From Sphingobium sp. (GTDB lineage: Bacteria > Pseudomonadota > Alphaproteobacteria > Sphingomonadales > Sphingomonadaceae): a DNA stretch of 64,000 nt. The DNA lies in contig JAGIAZ010000001.1 of NCBI GenBank assembly GCA_017744605.1, forward strand, positions 310,001 to 374,000. Reading direction: 5' to 3'. The notes under the pieces were generated by a model. That model worked only from the letters and a program-made list of their open reading frames with translations. It was not told the origin of the DNA and searched no databases. Both the position numbers and the translations under genes were made by a program. Each line of letters begins with the position of its first letter. Position 1 is the first letter of the stretch. Of this stretch, positions 24,547-32,570 are shown in pieces.

Positions 24547-26657
24547 GCAGCCGTCCTTTCCTTATCCCTCTTGCTCGCGCCCTGGATGGACCATGGTCTG
24601 CCCGCCAAGGCCGTTGCGGCCGCCGGGTTGCGAGTGAGGCTGGAGCGGCGCCGCGCCCCCCCCTTGGCGTCGCTCCATGCCTGGCCAGCGCGGTCGCAAT
24701 GCTCCCCCAACGGTCGAGGTGCCTATCCTCCGCCTTGATCGTGACCGCGACCGCGCTGGCCCTTTGTGTCGATCTCGCCCCCGTCCGCGCCCAGACGATG
24801 GAGGATCGCGCGCGCGCTGCGGCGGAAGCATCCCGCGCCAAGACCGGCGACAGCGAGGCGATCCAGCAAAATTATGTGACGCCCGGACTGTCGGGGCATC
24901 CGATCTCCACCGTCGACAACAGCAAGGCGTTCACCCCGAACATTGCCTGCCAGAAGACGGCGACGCTGATGGAGGTGTTGGTGCAGCCCGGTCCGACCGG
25001 CGACCTTTCCTCAGTCCGGATCGCCCGCGACACGGACTTTGACGGAACCGTCGACAGCAACACCACGCTGCCGGTTCCGGTGTCGGGGATCTGCGCCAAT
25101 GGCGTGATCTCCTGCCAGCCCGGTACCTGGGACCAATGCCACTATCTGCGCTGGGATGTCGACGGCGCGCGCGTACTCAAGCTCACCGAGGTCAACATGC
25201 AGGAACTTGCCGGATGCTATTGCATCAACGGTAGCTGCGGCGCCAATCTGGCCTGGAACAATCTGCCTTCGGTCCTCGGCGATCTCGGTGGCGGGATGAT
25301 CGGCGCGTTGACCACGGCCGACCCACGCGTCGGCGTCGTCCAGGCGGTGATCGACGGCCCGATGATTCGCTATGTCGGCGCGCAATCGACCGCCTGCGCG
25401 GGCGAGCAAAGCCTCCCGCAGACGGCATATGCGGCCAACCCCGCCACGATCGCGGGGGATGCCTTCGCCGCCTCGAACAGCAACAGCATCTTTCAGGCTC
25501 TCGCGGCATCGCCGGCCGGTATGGGCAAGGCGCTCGAGCGCCGCCATTGCTCGATCGAGCGCGTGGTCAATGTCGTGAAGCCCGGCATGGACGACATCAT
25601 CAGCCGGACCGCTGGTGGCTATGCGACCGTTCGCAACGGCACCGGTGTCGATTTCTATCTGGGATCGCCCAGCGATAATAGCCTCGGCGGGAATTGCACC
25701 CTGCACGATTTCAAGATGACGCTGCACGTCGGCGACGCCAGCCGCATCGTCAACGCGCGGCTGGTTCAGTATTTCGCCGACGATTGGGCGCAGGTCAGGA
25801 TCGACGGAACATTGGTCGGGTCTGGACCGTCGCCCTGGACATCGACCGGGCTGCCGCCCGGTCAATGCGAACTCAAGAAGACCTTCTACGCCTATCCCAA
25901 CCTTGATCTGAAGCCGTTCCTGACGCCCGGAGACCATGAGATCTGGCTGCGCGTCGCGGTCGCCGAAGGCGGCGAAGGCATGGCGCAGGTCCATGTCGAT
26001 ATCGACGAGGGCTGCCGGGTCATGGAGCAGCTTGTCGACAATTGCTCGGGGATCGCCGCCGATAGCCGCTGCCGACTGGAGACCGAGCTGGTCGATGGCG
26101 TTTCGACATGGCTCAACGGGGTCAACACCGGGCTGAAGCCAGTTGCGCAAACGCGTATCCTTGGCAGCATGGCCTGCCCGGTCACGCTGACGCGCGACTT
26201 CTTCCTGCGCGACCGAACCTATCGCTGCGAGATCGACAACGGCACGCTTCCCCAGCCGGATCTAAGTCGCGGCGCCTATATCCTCGACCATTCGACCGAG
26301 ACGATGCTCGCCGACCGGGTGCGCACCGCCGACGGCAGCGTGTCGGAATCGACACGGGCCTTCGCCGTTCCCGACCGAGGAAGCGTCCCGATCTGCGAAC
26401 CTTTGTGCAAGACGCGCAAGCCGAGCGTGAACACCGGCGCGGCGCCTGCTGGGGTGGTCGGAAACCAGCAGAACAGCCCGGCCTCCTTCGACACCTTCTA
26501 CCACACTTGCGGCAGCGACAATGTGTGCCCCGCCGGCGCGGGCGAGGAGATCGTGTCCGCCTGCGGATGCCTGGACGATTTTCCGGAAGCCGTCGTCATG
26601 ATGCAATCGGTTCGCCTCGCCGGCGCCGATCTGGTCTGCACGGACGCGGCGCGATGA
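24543..26657 (+). CDS. traN: TraN-related large Cys-rich secreted protein (first of two)
   Basis: This 704-residue protein overlaps traU. An internal ATG at 24699 (MLPQRSRCLSS) precedes a cleaner signal peptide ending VRAQ and may be the real start. The mature protein holds many Cys residues (for example WDQCHYLRWDVDGARV and CYCINGSCGANLAWNN) and ends CGCLDDFPEAV. In F-type systems TraN is one long outer-membrane mating-pair stabiliser. Here the family's N-terminal and central region is followed, after a 4-base overlap, by a second gene with the C-terminal region. No frameshift is needed, so the split seems established. Confidence 0.75.
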   Translation: MSSRPFLIPLARALDGPWSARQGRCGRRVASEAGAAPRPPLGVAPCLASAVAMLPQRSRCLSSALIVTATALALCVDLAPVRAQTMEDRARAAAEASRAKTGDSEAIQQNYVTPGLSGHPISTVDNSKAFTPNIACQKTATLMEVLVQPGPTGDLSSVRIARDTDFDGTVDSNTTLPVPVSGICANGVISCQPGTWDQCHYLRWDVDGARVLKLTEVNMQELAGCYCINGSCGANLAWNNLPSVLGDLGGGMIGALTTADPRVGVVQAVIDGPMIRYVGAQSTACAGEQSLPQTAYAANPATIAGDAFAASNSNSIFQALAASPAGMGKALERRHCSIERVVNVVKPGMDDIISRTAGGYATVRNGTGVDFYLGSPSDNSLGGNCTLHDFKMTLHVGDASRIVNARLVQYFADDWAQVRIDGTLVGSGPSPWTSTGLPPGQCELKKTFYAYPNLDLKPFLTPGDHEIWLRVAVAEGGEGMAQVHVDIDEGCRVMEQLVDNCSGIAADSRCRLETELVDGVSTWLNGVNTGLKPVAQTRILGSMACPVTLTRDFFLRDRTYRCEIDNGTLPQPDLSRGAYILDHSTETMLADRVRTADGSVSESTRAFAVPDRGSVPICEPLCKTRKPSVNTGAAPAGVVGNQQNSPASFDTFYHTCGSDNVCPAGAGEEIVSACGCLDDFPEAVVMMQSVRLAGADLVCTDAAR

Positions 26658-27763
26658 GCCGCCTTACCCTCCCCGGTCCGCGCGACGCGGCCTTCGCCCT
26701 CGCCTTCGGCGTCGGGTTCGGGATCACGGCCAGTTGGCCCACGATCGCTCATGCCCAGCAGATGTGCGCGGCGGATCTCAACGGCAACGGCGATGCTGCC
26801 GATCCGGGGGAGCTTGCCCGTTGCGAGCCGGTCGCGCAGGATCAGTATCAATGCCCTCTGGAGAAAACCGCCTGCACCCAGGACGTGGCGGGCGATTATA
26901 GCTGCCCGCTCGGCCCCCAATATGCCTGCCTCCCGCAGGACGGCGGCCCGGCCTGCTCCCCGCACCCCTGCGCGGATATCGGCACCACCCCGATCGTCGA
27001 GGAACCGCCGGTTGATGATCCGGGGATTCCGGCCGATGGCCCGGTCGACGCCGAGGGCAATTGCCTCGGCACCGTCGAGATCTTCAGCGGGCGCGGCATG
27101 CGTTGCCGCCCGGCGGGGCTCGGCACGACCTTGGCGAACTGCTGCAAGGACAAGGGCAAGATCATCAAGGACGGCATGGGGTCGTCGATCAATTCCCTTG
27201 GCACCAAGATCGCGGTCGCCAAGGGGGTGTTCAGCGGGATGAGCGCGGCCTTCACCGCGTTTCGGGCCGGCGCGACGGCGAGCGAAGCCGCCAACGCCGG
27301 CGCTCATGCGCTGATCGTCGGCCTCGATCCAACTTCGATCGCGGTCAGCCTCGCGATCAATTTCATGATCGAGTTCCTGTTTTCAGGCTGCGACCAGCAG
27401 GACATGGAAACCGCGATGCTGAACGGCTCGGGCATGTGCCACGAGGTCGGCAGCTATTGCACCTCGAGCTTTCTCGGCATCTGCCTGCAAAAGGCGCGCG
27501 GCTATTGCTGCTTCAACACGAAACTGGGACGGATCATCCAGGAGCAGGGCCGCCCCCAGCTCAAGAGCTTCAACGGGGTGGGATGGGGCACGCCCAAAAA
27601 GCCCATGTGCCGGGGATTCACCCCGGAGGAATTCCAGGCGCTCGACTTCAGCAAGATGGATCTCAGCGAATATTACGCTGACATCGAGGCGCGCGCGCAG
27701 ACCGACATCCAGGTGGACATGAAGGAGCGGGTCGATGCGTATATCCGTGCCGTCCAGCCATAA
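26654..27763 (+). CDS. traN: TraN, C-terminal-type mating-pair stabilisation protein (second of two)
   Basis: This 369-residue protein has its own signal peptide (GFGITASWPTIAHAQ). It has a Cys-rich N-terminal region (CPLEKTACTQDVAGDYSCPL) and a Gly/Ala-rich hydrophobic middle. The C-terminal segment GYCCFNTKLGRIIQEQGRPQ followed by GFTPEEFQALDFSKMDLSEY is the hallmark of TraN. A separate signal peptide shows it is exported on its own and is not a frameshifted remnant of the preceding gene. It overlaps trbC by 29 bases. Confidence 0.85.
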   Translation: MSRLTLPGPRDAAFALAFGVGFGITASWPTIAHAQQMCAADLNGNGDAADPGELARCEPVAQDQYQCPLEKTACTQDVAGDYSCPLGPQYACLPQDGGPACSPHPCADIGTTPIVEEPPVDDPGIPADGPVDAEGNCLGTVEIFSGRGMRCRPAGLGTTLANCCKDKGKIIKDGMGSSINSLGTKIAVAKGVFSGMSAAFTAFRAGATASEAANAGAHALIVGLDPTSIAVSLAINFMIEFLFSGCDQQDMETAMLNGSGMCHEVGSYCTSSFLGICLQKARGYCCFNTKLGRIIQEQGRPQLKSFNGVGWGTPKKPMCRGFTPEEFQALDFSKMDLSEYYADIEARAQTDIQVDMKERVDAYIRAVQP

Positions 27764-28592
27764 GCTGGCGGCCCTCCTGGCGCTGATGCTCGCGGGAAGC
27801 GCGCTGGCGCAGGACTCGGCCCGTGAGCGGGCACAGGCCCAGGGGGACGCCAGCATGGAGCGCCTGAAGGACGCGGTCGCGCGCACCAAAGGCGCGGCGG
27901 ACGGCCACCCCCATCCCACGCTTCCCCCAGCCGCCTCGGGCGAAACCCGGCGGCGCGCCTTCGAGGCCTTGCGCCGCCGCGCCCCCGCGCCCGCCATGGA
28001 TGCCCGCGCGCGCGCCGCGCTGGCGGCGGGCGAGGCGAAGCTCGCCGCCGAGCGCGAGCGGCAAGCCAAGGCGATCTCGCAGGCGCTGGGCCTCGAAGCG
28101 CCGGATGTTGCCGCGGTCGCGGCGGCGAAGCCCTTGGGTGCGCCCAAGCAATGGGTGCCGGTGCTGTTCGTTTCATCGTCGATGCCGGTGGCGGTGCTGC
28201 GGACCTATGCCCAGCAGCTTGAGCGGGTGAACGGCGTGCTGGCGTTTCGCGGCATGCCCGGTGGCCTGCGGCAAGTCGCGCCGATGGCCAAGCTGACGGC
28301 GCAAATCCTGCGGCTCGATCCCGGCTGCGAAGGGCCGAACTGCGCGATGCGCAATGTTCAGCTCATCGTCGATCCGATCGTCTTCCGCCAACATGGGATC
28401 GCTCGCGTTCCGGCGCTTGCGATGATCCCTGGTGACCCGACCCAGGCCTATTGCGAGCGAGAGGACGAGAGCCCTCGATCCCGGTTCATCGTCTATGGCG
28501 ATAGCGCGCTCTCGGGGCTTCTGGACGAATATGCCCGGCTGGGCGGCAAGACGGAGGTGCGCGATGCTCAGGCTCGCCTGGCTCCTCGCTGA
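27735..28592 (+). CDS. trbC: TrbC, conjugative pilus assembly protein
   Basis: This 285-residue protein has a signal peptide ending GSALAQ. A long charged helix (about residues 70-110, rich in ARAALAAGEAKLAAERERQ) leads to the TrbC_Ftype domain: VPVLFVSSSMPVAVLRTYAQ, then VNGVLAFRGMPGG and QLIVDPIVFRQHGIARVPA. It would act with TraW in pilus assembly. It follows traN, whereas trbC precedes traN in F. Confidence 0.9.
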   Translation: MRISVPSSHKLAALLALMLAGSALAQDSARERAQAQGDASMERLKDAVARTKGAADGHPHPTLPPAASGETRRRAFEALRRRAPAPAMDARARAALAAGEAKLAAERERQAKAISQALGLEAPDVAAVAAAKPLGAPKQWVPVLFVSSSMPVAVLRTYAQQLERVNGVLAFRGMPGGLRQVAPMAKLTAQILRLDPGCEGPNCAMRNVQLIVDPIVFRQHGIARVPALAMIPGDPTQAYCEREDESPRSRFIVYGDSALSGLLDEYARLGGKTEVRDAQARLAPR

Positions 28593-29169
28593 ACTGGCCG
28601 CCCGGCTCTGGGCAGGCCTGCGCGGTCTTCCCCGCCGCGCCGCGCTGGCGCTGGGCGGATCGGCCGGCGATATCCCGGCCGATCCGCGCCGCCTGTGGAT
28701 CGTGTTCGCGATCGCGCTGCCGGTGGCGCTCGCCGCCAGCGTCGTGCTTCCCCGGATCACGCTGGTGATGAGCGCATCCATCGAAGCCTGGGCGGTGCGC
28801 GAGGCGCCGGGCCCGATCCATCGCGGTGATTATGTACGCTTCTCGCTATCGCACCCGGTCGCCGGCCCGCTGCCAGTCAGCGTGACCAAGCATGCGCTCT
28901 GCCTTCCGGGCGACCGCCTCACCCGGATCGAGACGCCGTCGGCGACCCTGATAGGTGCCTTCGATGGCCATTATTTCTGCAACGGGACGCTGCTCGGCGT
29001 GAGCCTGCCGGTCGGCCCGCACGGGATGCGCCTTCAGCATATGCAGTGGAGCGGCATCATCCCGGCGGGCATGTTCTATGTCGGCTCGCACCATCCGCGC
29101 GGGTTCGACAGCCGCTACATCGGCCTCATCCCGGAAAGCCGCCTGATGCGCATGGAGAGGTTGCTATGA
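28564..29169 (+). CDS. S26-family (TraF-type) signal peptidase
   Basis: This 201-residue protein overlaps trbC by 29 bases. One membrane helix (LWIVFAIALPVALAASVVL) precedes MSASIE, the likely Ser region. The Lys of the Ser-Lys dyad is in VTKHALCLPGD, a good match to the S26 box (K..xLPGD), and GIIPAGMFYVGSHHPRGFDSRYIG matches the conserved SxxSxDSRxxG end. Related enzymes process the pilin or other exported conjugation proteins. The Ser motif is unusual, so activity is not certain. Confidence 0.8.
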   Translation: MLRLAWLLAELAARLWAGLRGLPRRAALALGGSAGDIPADPRRLWIVFAIALPVALAASVVLPRITLVMSASIEAWAVREAPGPIHRGDYVRFSLSHPVAGPLPVSVTKHALCLPGDRLTRIETPSATLIGAFDGHYFCNGTLLGVSLPVGPHGMRLQHMQWSGIIPAGMFYVGSHHPRGFDSRYIGLIPESRLMRMERLL

Positions 29170-30074
29170 CGCGCGCCCGGATGCTGCTTCCCACTCTCGC
29201 CACGCTCGCCGCCGGATTGCTCGGCGCGCTTCCAACGCAGGCGCAGGATCAGACCGGCACGACACGCGGACCAGCCAAGCAAGGCTATTGGTGGTATGAA
29301 GCGCCTAAGCCGAAACCCGCGGCAGAGGATGAGACGGAGCCGCTCGTCAAACCGGCGATTCCGCCGATGGCCGAGCTTGCCACCTGGACGCCGCCGCGCA
29401 TCCGCAAGCTGATCGAGCAGCAGCGCGACTATGCCGCGACCGTGCTCACGATCGACGCGGTCGCGGACTTCTGGCGCTTGCAGGACTTCGCACGGCGCAA
29501 GGCGCGGGCATTCGCCGGCGTAACGCAGATCGCCATGCTCCAGCATCCCGAGCTCAACTCGAAATCAGCCAATCCGATGGTCGGCGATGCGCGCTCCGAA
29601 CTCACCGCGCAGAAGGACGCGATCCGCCGCGGCTATCTGCGTGCCCATGCCAGCGAATTCGCCCTGGTCATGTTCTCCCGTGAGAGCTGCGGCTATTGCC
29701 GGGTGCAATGGCCGATCGTCCAGCGGTTCCAGGAAGAGATGGGCTGGCAGGTCATCCACATGGATCTCGACCGCCGTCCGGACGTGAAGGAACGGTTCGG
29801 TGTCGAGGTCACGCCGACGACGATGGTGATCCGGCGCGGCAGCCAGCAGCGCATGGTCATCGCGGCGGGCGTGGAAGCATACCCCAATCTGGCGCAGATG
29901 GCCTATCAGGCCGTGCGGCTCCTGCGCGGCGACATTCGGCCCGAGCAGTTCATGACCGGTCCGGGCGAGGATGACGGGTTCTTCGACGCCCTGGCCAATG
30001 GCCCGGTGGCGTCGACCGACCCCAGTGTTCTCGGCGGCGATCTGGTTGACGCGAGCGTCGGAGGCCGCCGATGA
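29166..30074 (+). CDS. traF: TraF, thioredoxin-like pilus assembly protein
   Basis: This 302-residue protein has a signal peptide ending LPTQAQ. After the WWYEAPKPKP motif typical of TraF comes a helical part. The thioredoxin fold carries FSRESCGYCRVQWPIVQRF (a CGYC pair, unlike TraF of F, which lost the Cys) and the cis-Pro loop VEVTPTTMVIR. It may retain disulfide exchange activity. It overlaps the next gene by ATGA. Confidence 0.92.
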   Translation: MTRARMLLPTLATLAAGLLGALPTQAQDQTGTTRGPAKQGYWWYEAPKPKPAAEDETEPLVKPAIPPMAELATWTPPRIRKLIEQQRDYAATVLTIDAVADFWRLQDFARRKARAFAGVTQIAMLQHPELNSKSANPMVGDARSELTAQKDAIRRGYLRAHASEFALVMFSRESCGYCRVQWPIVQRFQEEMGWQVIHMDLDRRPDVKERFGVEVTPTTMVIRRGSQQRMVIAAGVEAYPNLAQMAYQAVRLLRGDIRPEQFMTGPGEDDGFFDALANGPVASTDPSVLGGDLVDASVGGRR

Positions 30075-31036
30075 TCCGGCCCAGCAAATCTCGATTTCCG
30101 AGAACGCGGCACGCCCTTCGGTCAGGCGGGCATCATGGCTGGCCGGCCCAGCCCTGCTCGATCGCCTCGTTCACCTCCTCGCCCAAGATCGGCCGCCGGC
30201 CTTCCCGGCTGAGACAGCCGAAAAAACCATCGATCTTGCCGTCCGGCCGGGCTGCTCGAATCCTGACTTCACCACCTGGAAGCTTGTCGAGCCTGATCTT
30301 GTCGCCCGGATGGGCGCCAAGGTGCTCGAGCAATTCCTTTCGCAGCGTGATCTGTCCGCCGGAGGAGACGGTCATCGCGTTCATTCGTCGGGCCCTTCCG
30401 GGTGCCACTGTAACGAAAATTGCCCCCGCACATCAGGCATGGACTGGGGCGAGGCGGATTCTCGCCGCGGCGTTCGGGCTATCCGCGCTGACCTTTGCTA
30501 TCTGCCCAACAGCGACGGCGCAGACCGTAACGCGCGAGCAGGCGATGCAGGCTGCCATCCATCCGGTTTCCGATGTCGGTAGCATGAAGGCATGGCTGTC
30601 CCGCGTCCCCGCCACCCGCGATTTTCCCGACGATTTCATAACGACGCTCAAGGGCCAGGGACCGGCGTTCGTGATCGAGATGACCACGACACCGGGCTGC
30701 GTCCCTTGCGGCGATCTCTGGATGAAGCTCGGCGTGCTCGCCCATCGCTATCGCTGGGGCCTGCAGACGATCAGCGGCGAGAATGCGATGATCCGGTCCG
30801 GTCGCCTGGGTCTGCCCTGGGTCGGCTATCCGGTCGCGTGGGTTCGGCCGGTCAACGATCCCGGCCGCACAATCCCGATCGCGATCGGAACCGACCATGA
30901 GGTCAATCTTGCCCGGAACCTCTATCTGTCGGCCAAGATGCTGACCGGCGTGCGAGCGGCGGTGGGCGTGCGGGCGATGTCCAAATTCACCGGCATCGTC
31001 GGCGCGCCGACGCCACCGACCAGAAGGCACCGCTGA
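30071..31036 (+). CDS. TrbB-like thioredoxin-fold conjugation protein
   Basis: The frame is 321 residues from an ATG overlapping the traF stop. The first 120 residues are Arg/Ser/Pro-rich and lie opposite an AbrB-like gene, so they are doubtful. The credible part begins around 30440: a signal-peptide-like LAAAFGLSALTFAICPTATAQ, then a domain with TTPGCVPCGDLWMKLG (a CVPC pair) and GLPWVGYPVAWVRPVNDPG. It occupies the traF-traH interval where F has the thioredoxin-like TrbB. No ATG/GTG/TTG start exists between the AbrB region and the signal-like segment, so either 30071 is real or the original start was lost. Confidence 0.6.
   Translation: MIRPSKSRFPRTRHALRSGGHHGWPAQPCSIASFTSSPKIGRRPSRLRQPKKPSILPSGRAARILTSPPGSLSSLILSPGWAPRCSSNSFRSVICPPEETVIAFIRRALPGATVTKIAPAHQAWTGARRILAAAFGLSALTFAICPTATAQTVTREQAMQAAIHPVSDVGSMKAWLSRVPATRDFPDDFITTLKGQGPAFVIEMTTTPGCVPCGDLWMKLGVLAHRYRWGLQTISGENAMIRSGRLGLPWVGYPVAWVRPVNDPGRTIPIAIGTDHEVNLARNLYLSAKMLTGVRAAVGVRAMSKFTGIVGAPTPPTRRHR
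30133..30384 (-). CDS. AbrB/MazE-family DNA-binding protein, antisense to the conjugation gene
   Basis: This 83-residue protein starts at ATG 30384 (MNAMTVSSGGQITLRKELLE); the longer frame to 30408 adds PGRARR. The swapped-hairpin DNA-binding domain is seen in SSGGQITLRKELLEHLGAHPGDKIRLDKLPGGEVRI, a strong family match. The C-terminus (FGCLSREGRRPILGEEVNEAIEQGW) is like MazE-type antitoxins. No toxin gene lies next to it. It is the only minus-strand gene inside the tra operon and could act as a regulator of the operon or as a solitary antitoxin. Confidence 0.75.
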   Translation of the reverse strand: MNAMTVSSGGQITLRKELLEHLGAHPGDKIRLDKLPGGEVRIRAARPDGKIDGFFGCLSREGRRPILGEEVNEAIEQGWAGQP

Positions 31037-31144
31037 GATGGCGCGGCCCAACATAGATCAATCTCCAATCCACCCATGTCCCACGCGAGCGCCGCGCATG
31101 GCGGGCCGGCGATCGCGCCCCTTCACCAACAGAGGAAGCCCGCT

Positions 31145-32557
31145 ATGCAATTGCCCTATCGCCTAATCCTGGCCGCCGGCGCGGCGGTCATGAGTTCAGC
31201 ACCGGCGCAAGCGCAAAGCTGGGCCGAGAGCTGGTTCGATAATGTGACCTATAGCTCCCCCGGTTCGTTTGAGGATCAGACGCGCGGCTATCTGACCGCC
31301 GGCGGCATGTCCGGGCGCGTCGATGTCCACAATGATTACCTCATGTCGGTAACGCTCCCCAAGGTGCGCGCCGGCTGCGGCGGCATCGACATGTTCCTGG
31401 GCGGGATGAGTTTTTTGGACCCAGATTATCTCGTCCAGAAGCTGGAGAGCATCCTCCAGGCCGCGCCCGCCGTGGCGTTCCAGTATCTGCTCGAAACACT
31501 CGACGAAAAGATGGGGAACATCATCTCGAAGATGGAAGCCGCGACCAATTTCCTGAACTCGATCCAGGTCAATGACTGCCGCCTTGCCAACCGCATGGTC
31601 CAGATCGCCAAGGGCGACGACAATATGAGCGGGATCATCGAGGAAATGACCGGATATCGGTCGATTAAGCAAGGTTTCTCAAAAAGCTATCAACAATCGC
31701 GGGAACGGATCGAGGCCAATAACAACAATCCGACCGAGGATCTGAAGGAAGCGCTGACAAACTGCCCAGCGGAAGTGACGGAGATTTTCCGGTCCGGGTC
31801 GCTGCTCAGCCACGCAGCGACCCGCATCGGCGCGGGCGATTGGGCATCGGTCATGCGCGCGCGCGTGGGCGACGTCTATATGCGATGGGACCCCGCGGAC
31901 CGGGTGCCGCTGTTCTCGGCCATCCCGTCCTGCCCGGCGCAGGATACCGAAAGCGCGCAGGACTTCCTGACCGGTCGTGTACAGCGCCGGTCGCTCAACA
32001 TTCCCGCGACGCCCGCGGATTGCACACAGGATGGCGGCGGGCGCGGCGCATTGGTGCTCGCGCGCGAGCGCATGGAATCGATCGCGGTCAAGATTCAGAC
32101 CCGCGCGGCGCTCAGCGCCGAGGAACGCCAGTTCGTGGCGAACGTCCGGACGCTGCCGGTCTATCGGATGCTCGAATGGGGCGTTCGCGAGGGCGTGGTC
32201 GACTCGGTCATCGCCGATACCGACGAATTGGTGGCGCTCACGCTCGCCTATCAGATGCTCAATGATCTCACGCGCACCATCGACTTCGCTGTGAGCAACG
32301 CGGAGCGTGGCGCGAGTGCCGCCGGCGCCGCGGACGGCAACAACGCGAATGTCTGCCAGACCAAGATCCTGACCAAGGGTCTCGAACAATTGCGCGACCT
32401 GCGCGACGAAGTCCTTCGCAACCGCGCGCAGATGCGCCAGTCCTATATGGCGGCGCTCAACTCGGCCAATCTCTCCGCCAATTACGCCGGCCTCATGCGG
32501 CAGCGCGACCGTGACGCCCGCGATGCGACCGGTGCGGCCGCGGCGCGCAGCCAATAA
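31145..32557 (+). CDS. traH: TraH, pilus assembly protein
   Basis: About 470 residues from ATG 31145, 6 bases after AGAGGAAG. The signal peptide ends APAQAQ. Conserved TraH features include GYLTAGGMSGRVDVHNDYLM, VRAGCGGIDMFLGGMSFLD and EKMGNIISKMEA. A coiled-coil-like C-terminal part (QLRDLRDEVLRNRAQMRQSY) follows. It is a periplasmic to outer-membrane component. Confidence 0.95.
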   Translation: MQLPYRLILAAGAAVMSSAPAQAQSWAESWFDNVTYSSPGSFEDQTRGYLTAGGMSGRVDVHNDYLMSVTLPKVRAGCGGIDMFLGGMSFLDPDYLVQKLESILQAAPAVAFQYLLETLDEKMGNIISKMEAATNFLNSIQVNDCRLANRMVQIAKGDDNMSGIIEEMTGYRSIKQGFSKSYQQSRERIEANNNNPTEDLKEALTNCPAEVTEIFRSGSLLSHAATRIGAGDWASVMRARVGDVYMRWDPADRVPLFSAIPSCPAQDTESAQDFLTGRVQRRSLNIPATPADCTQDGGGRGALVLARERMESIAVKIQTRAALSAEERQFVANVRTLPVYRMLEWGVREGVVDSVIADTDELVALTLAYQMLNDLTRTIDFAVSNAERGASAAGAADGNNANVCQTKILTKGLEQLRDLRDEVLRNRAQMRQSYMAALNSANLSANYAGLMRQRDRDARDATGAAAARSQ

Positions 32558-32570
32558 GCCGGAGAGCGAG

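Noticed and set aside
29971..30582. Alternative plus-strand frame starting at 30439 (MDWGEAD) for the TrbB-like gene
   Set aside because: That frame ends early and does not contain the CVPC domain.
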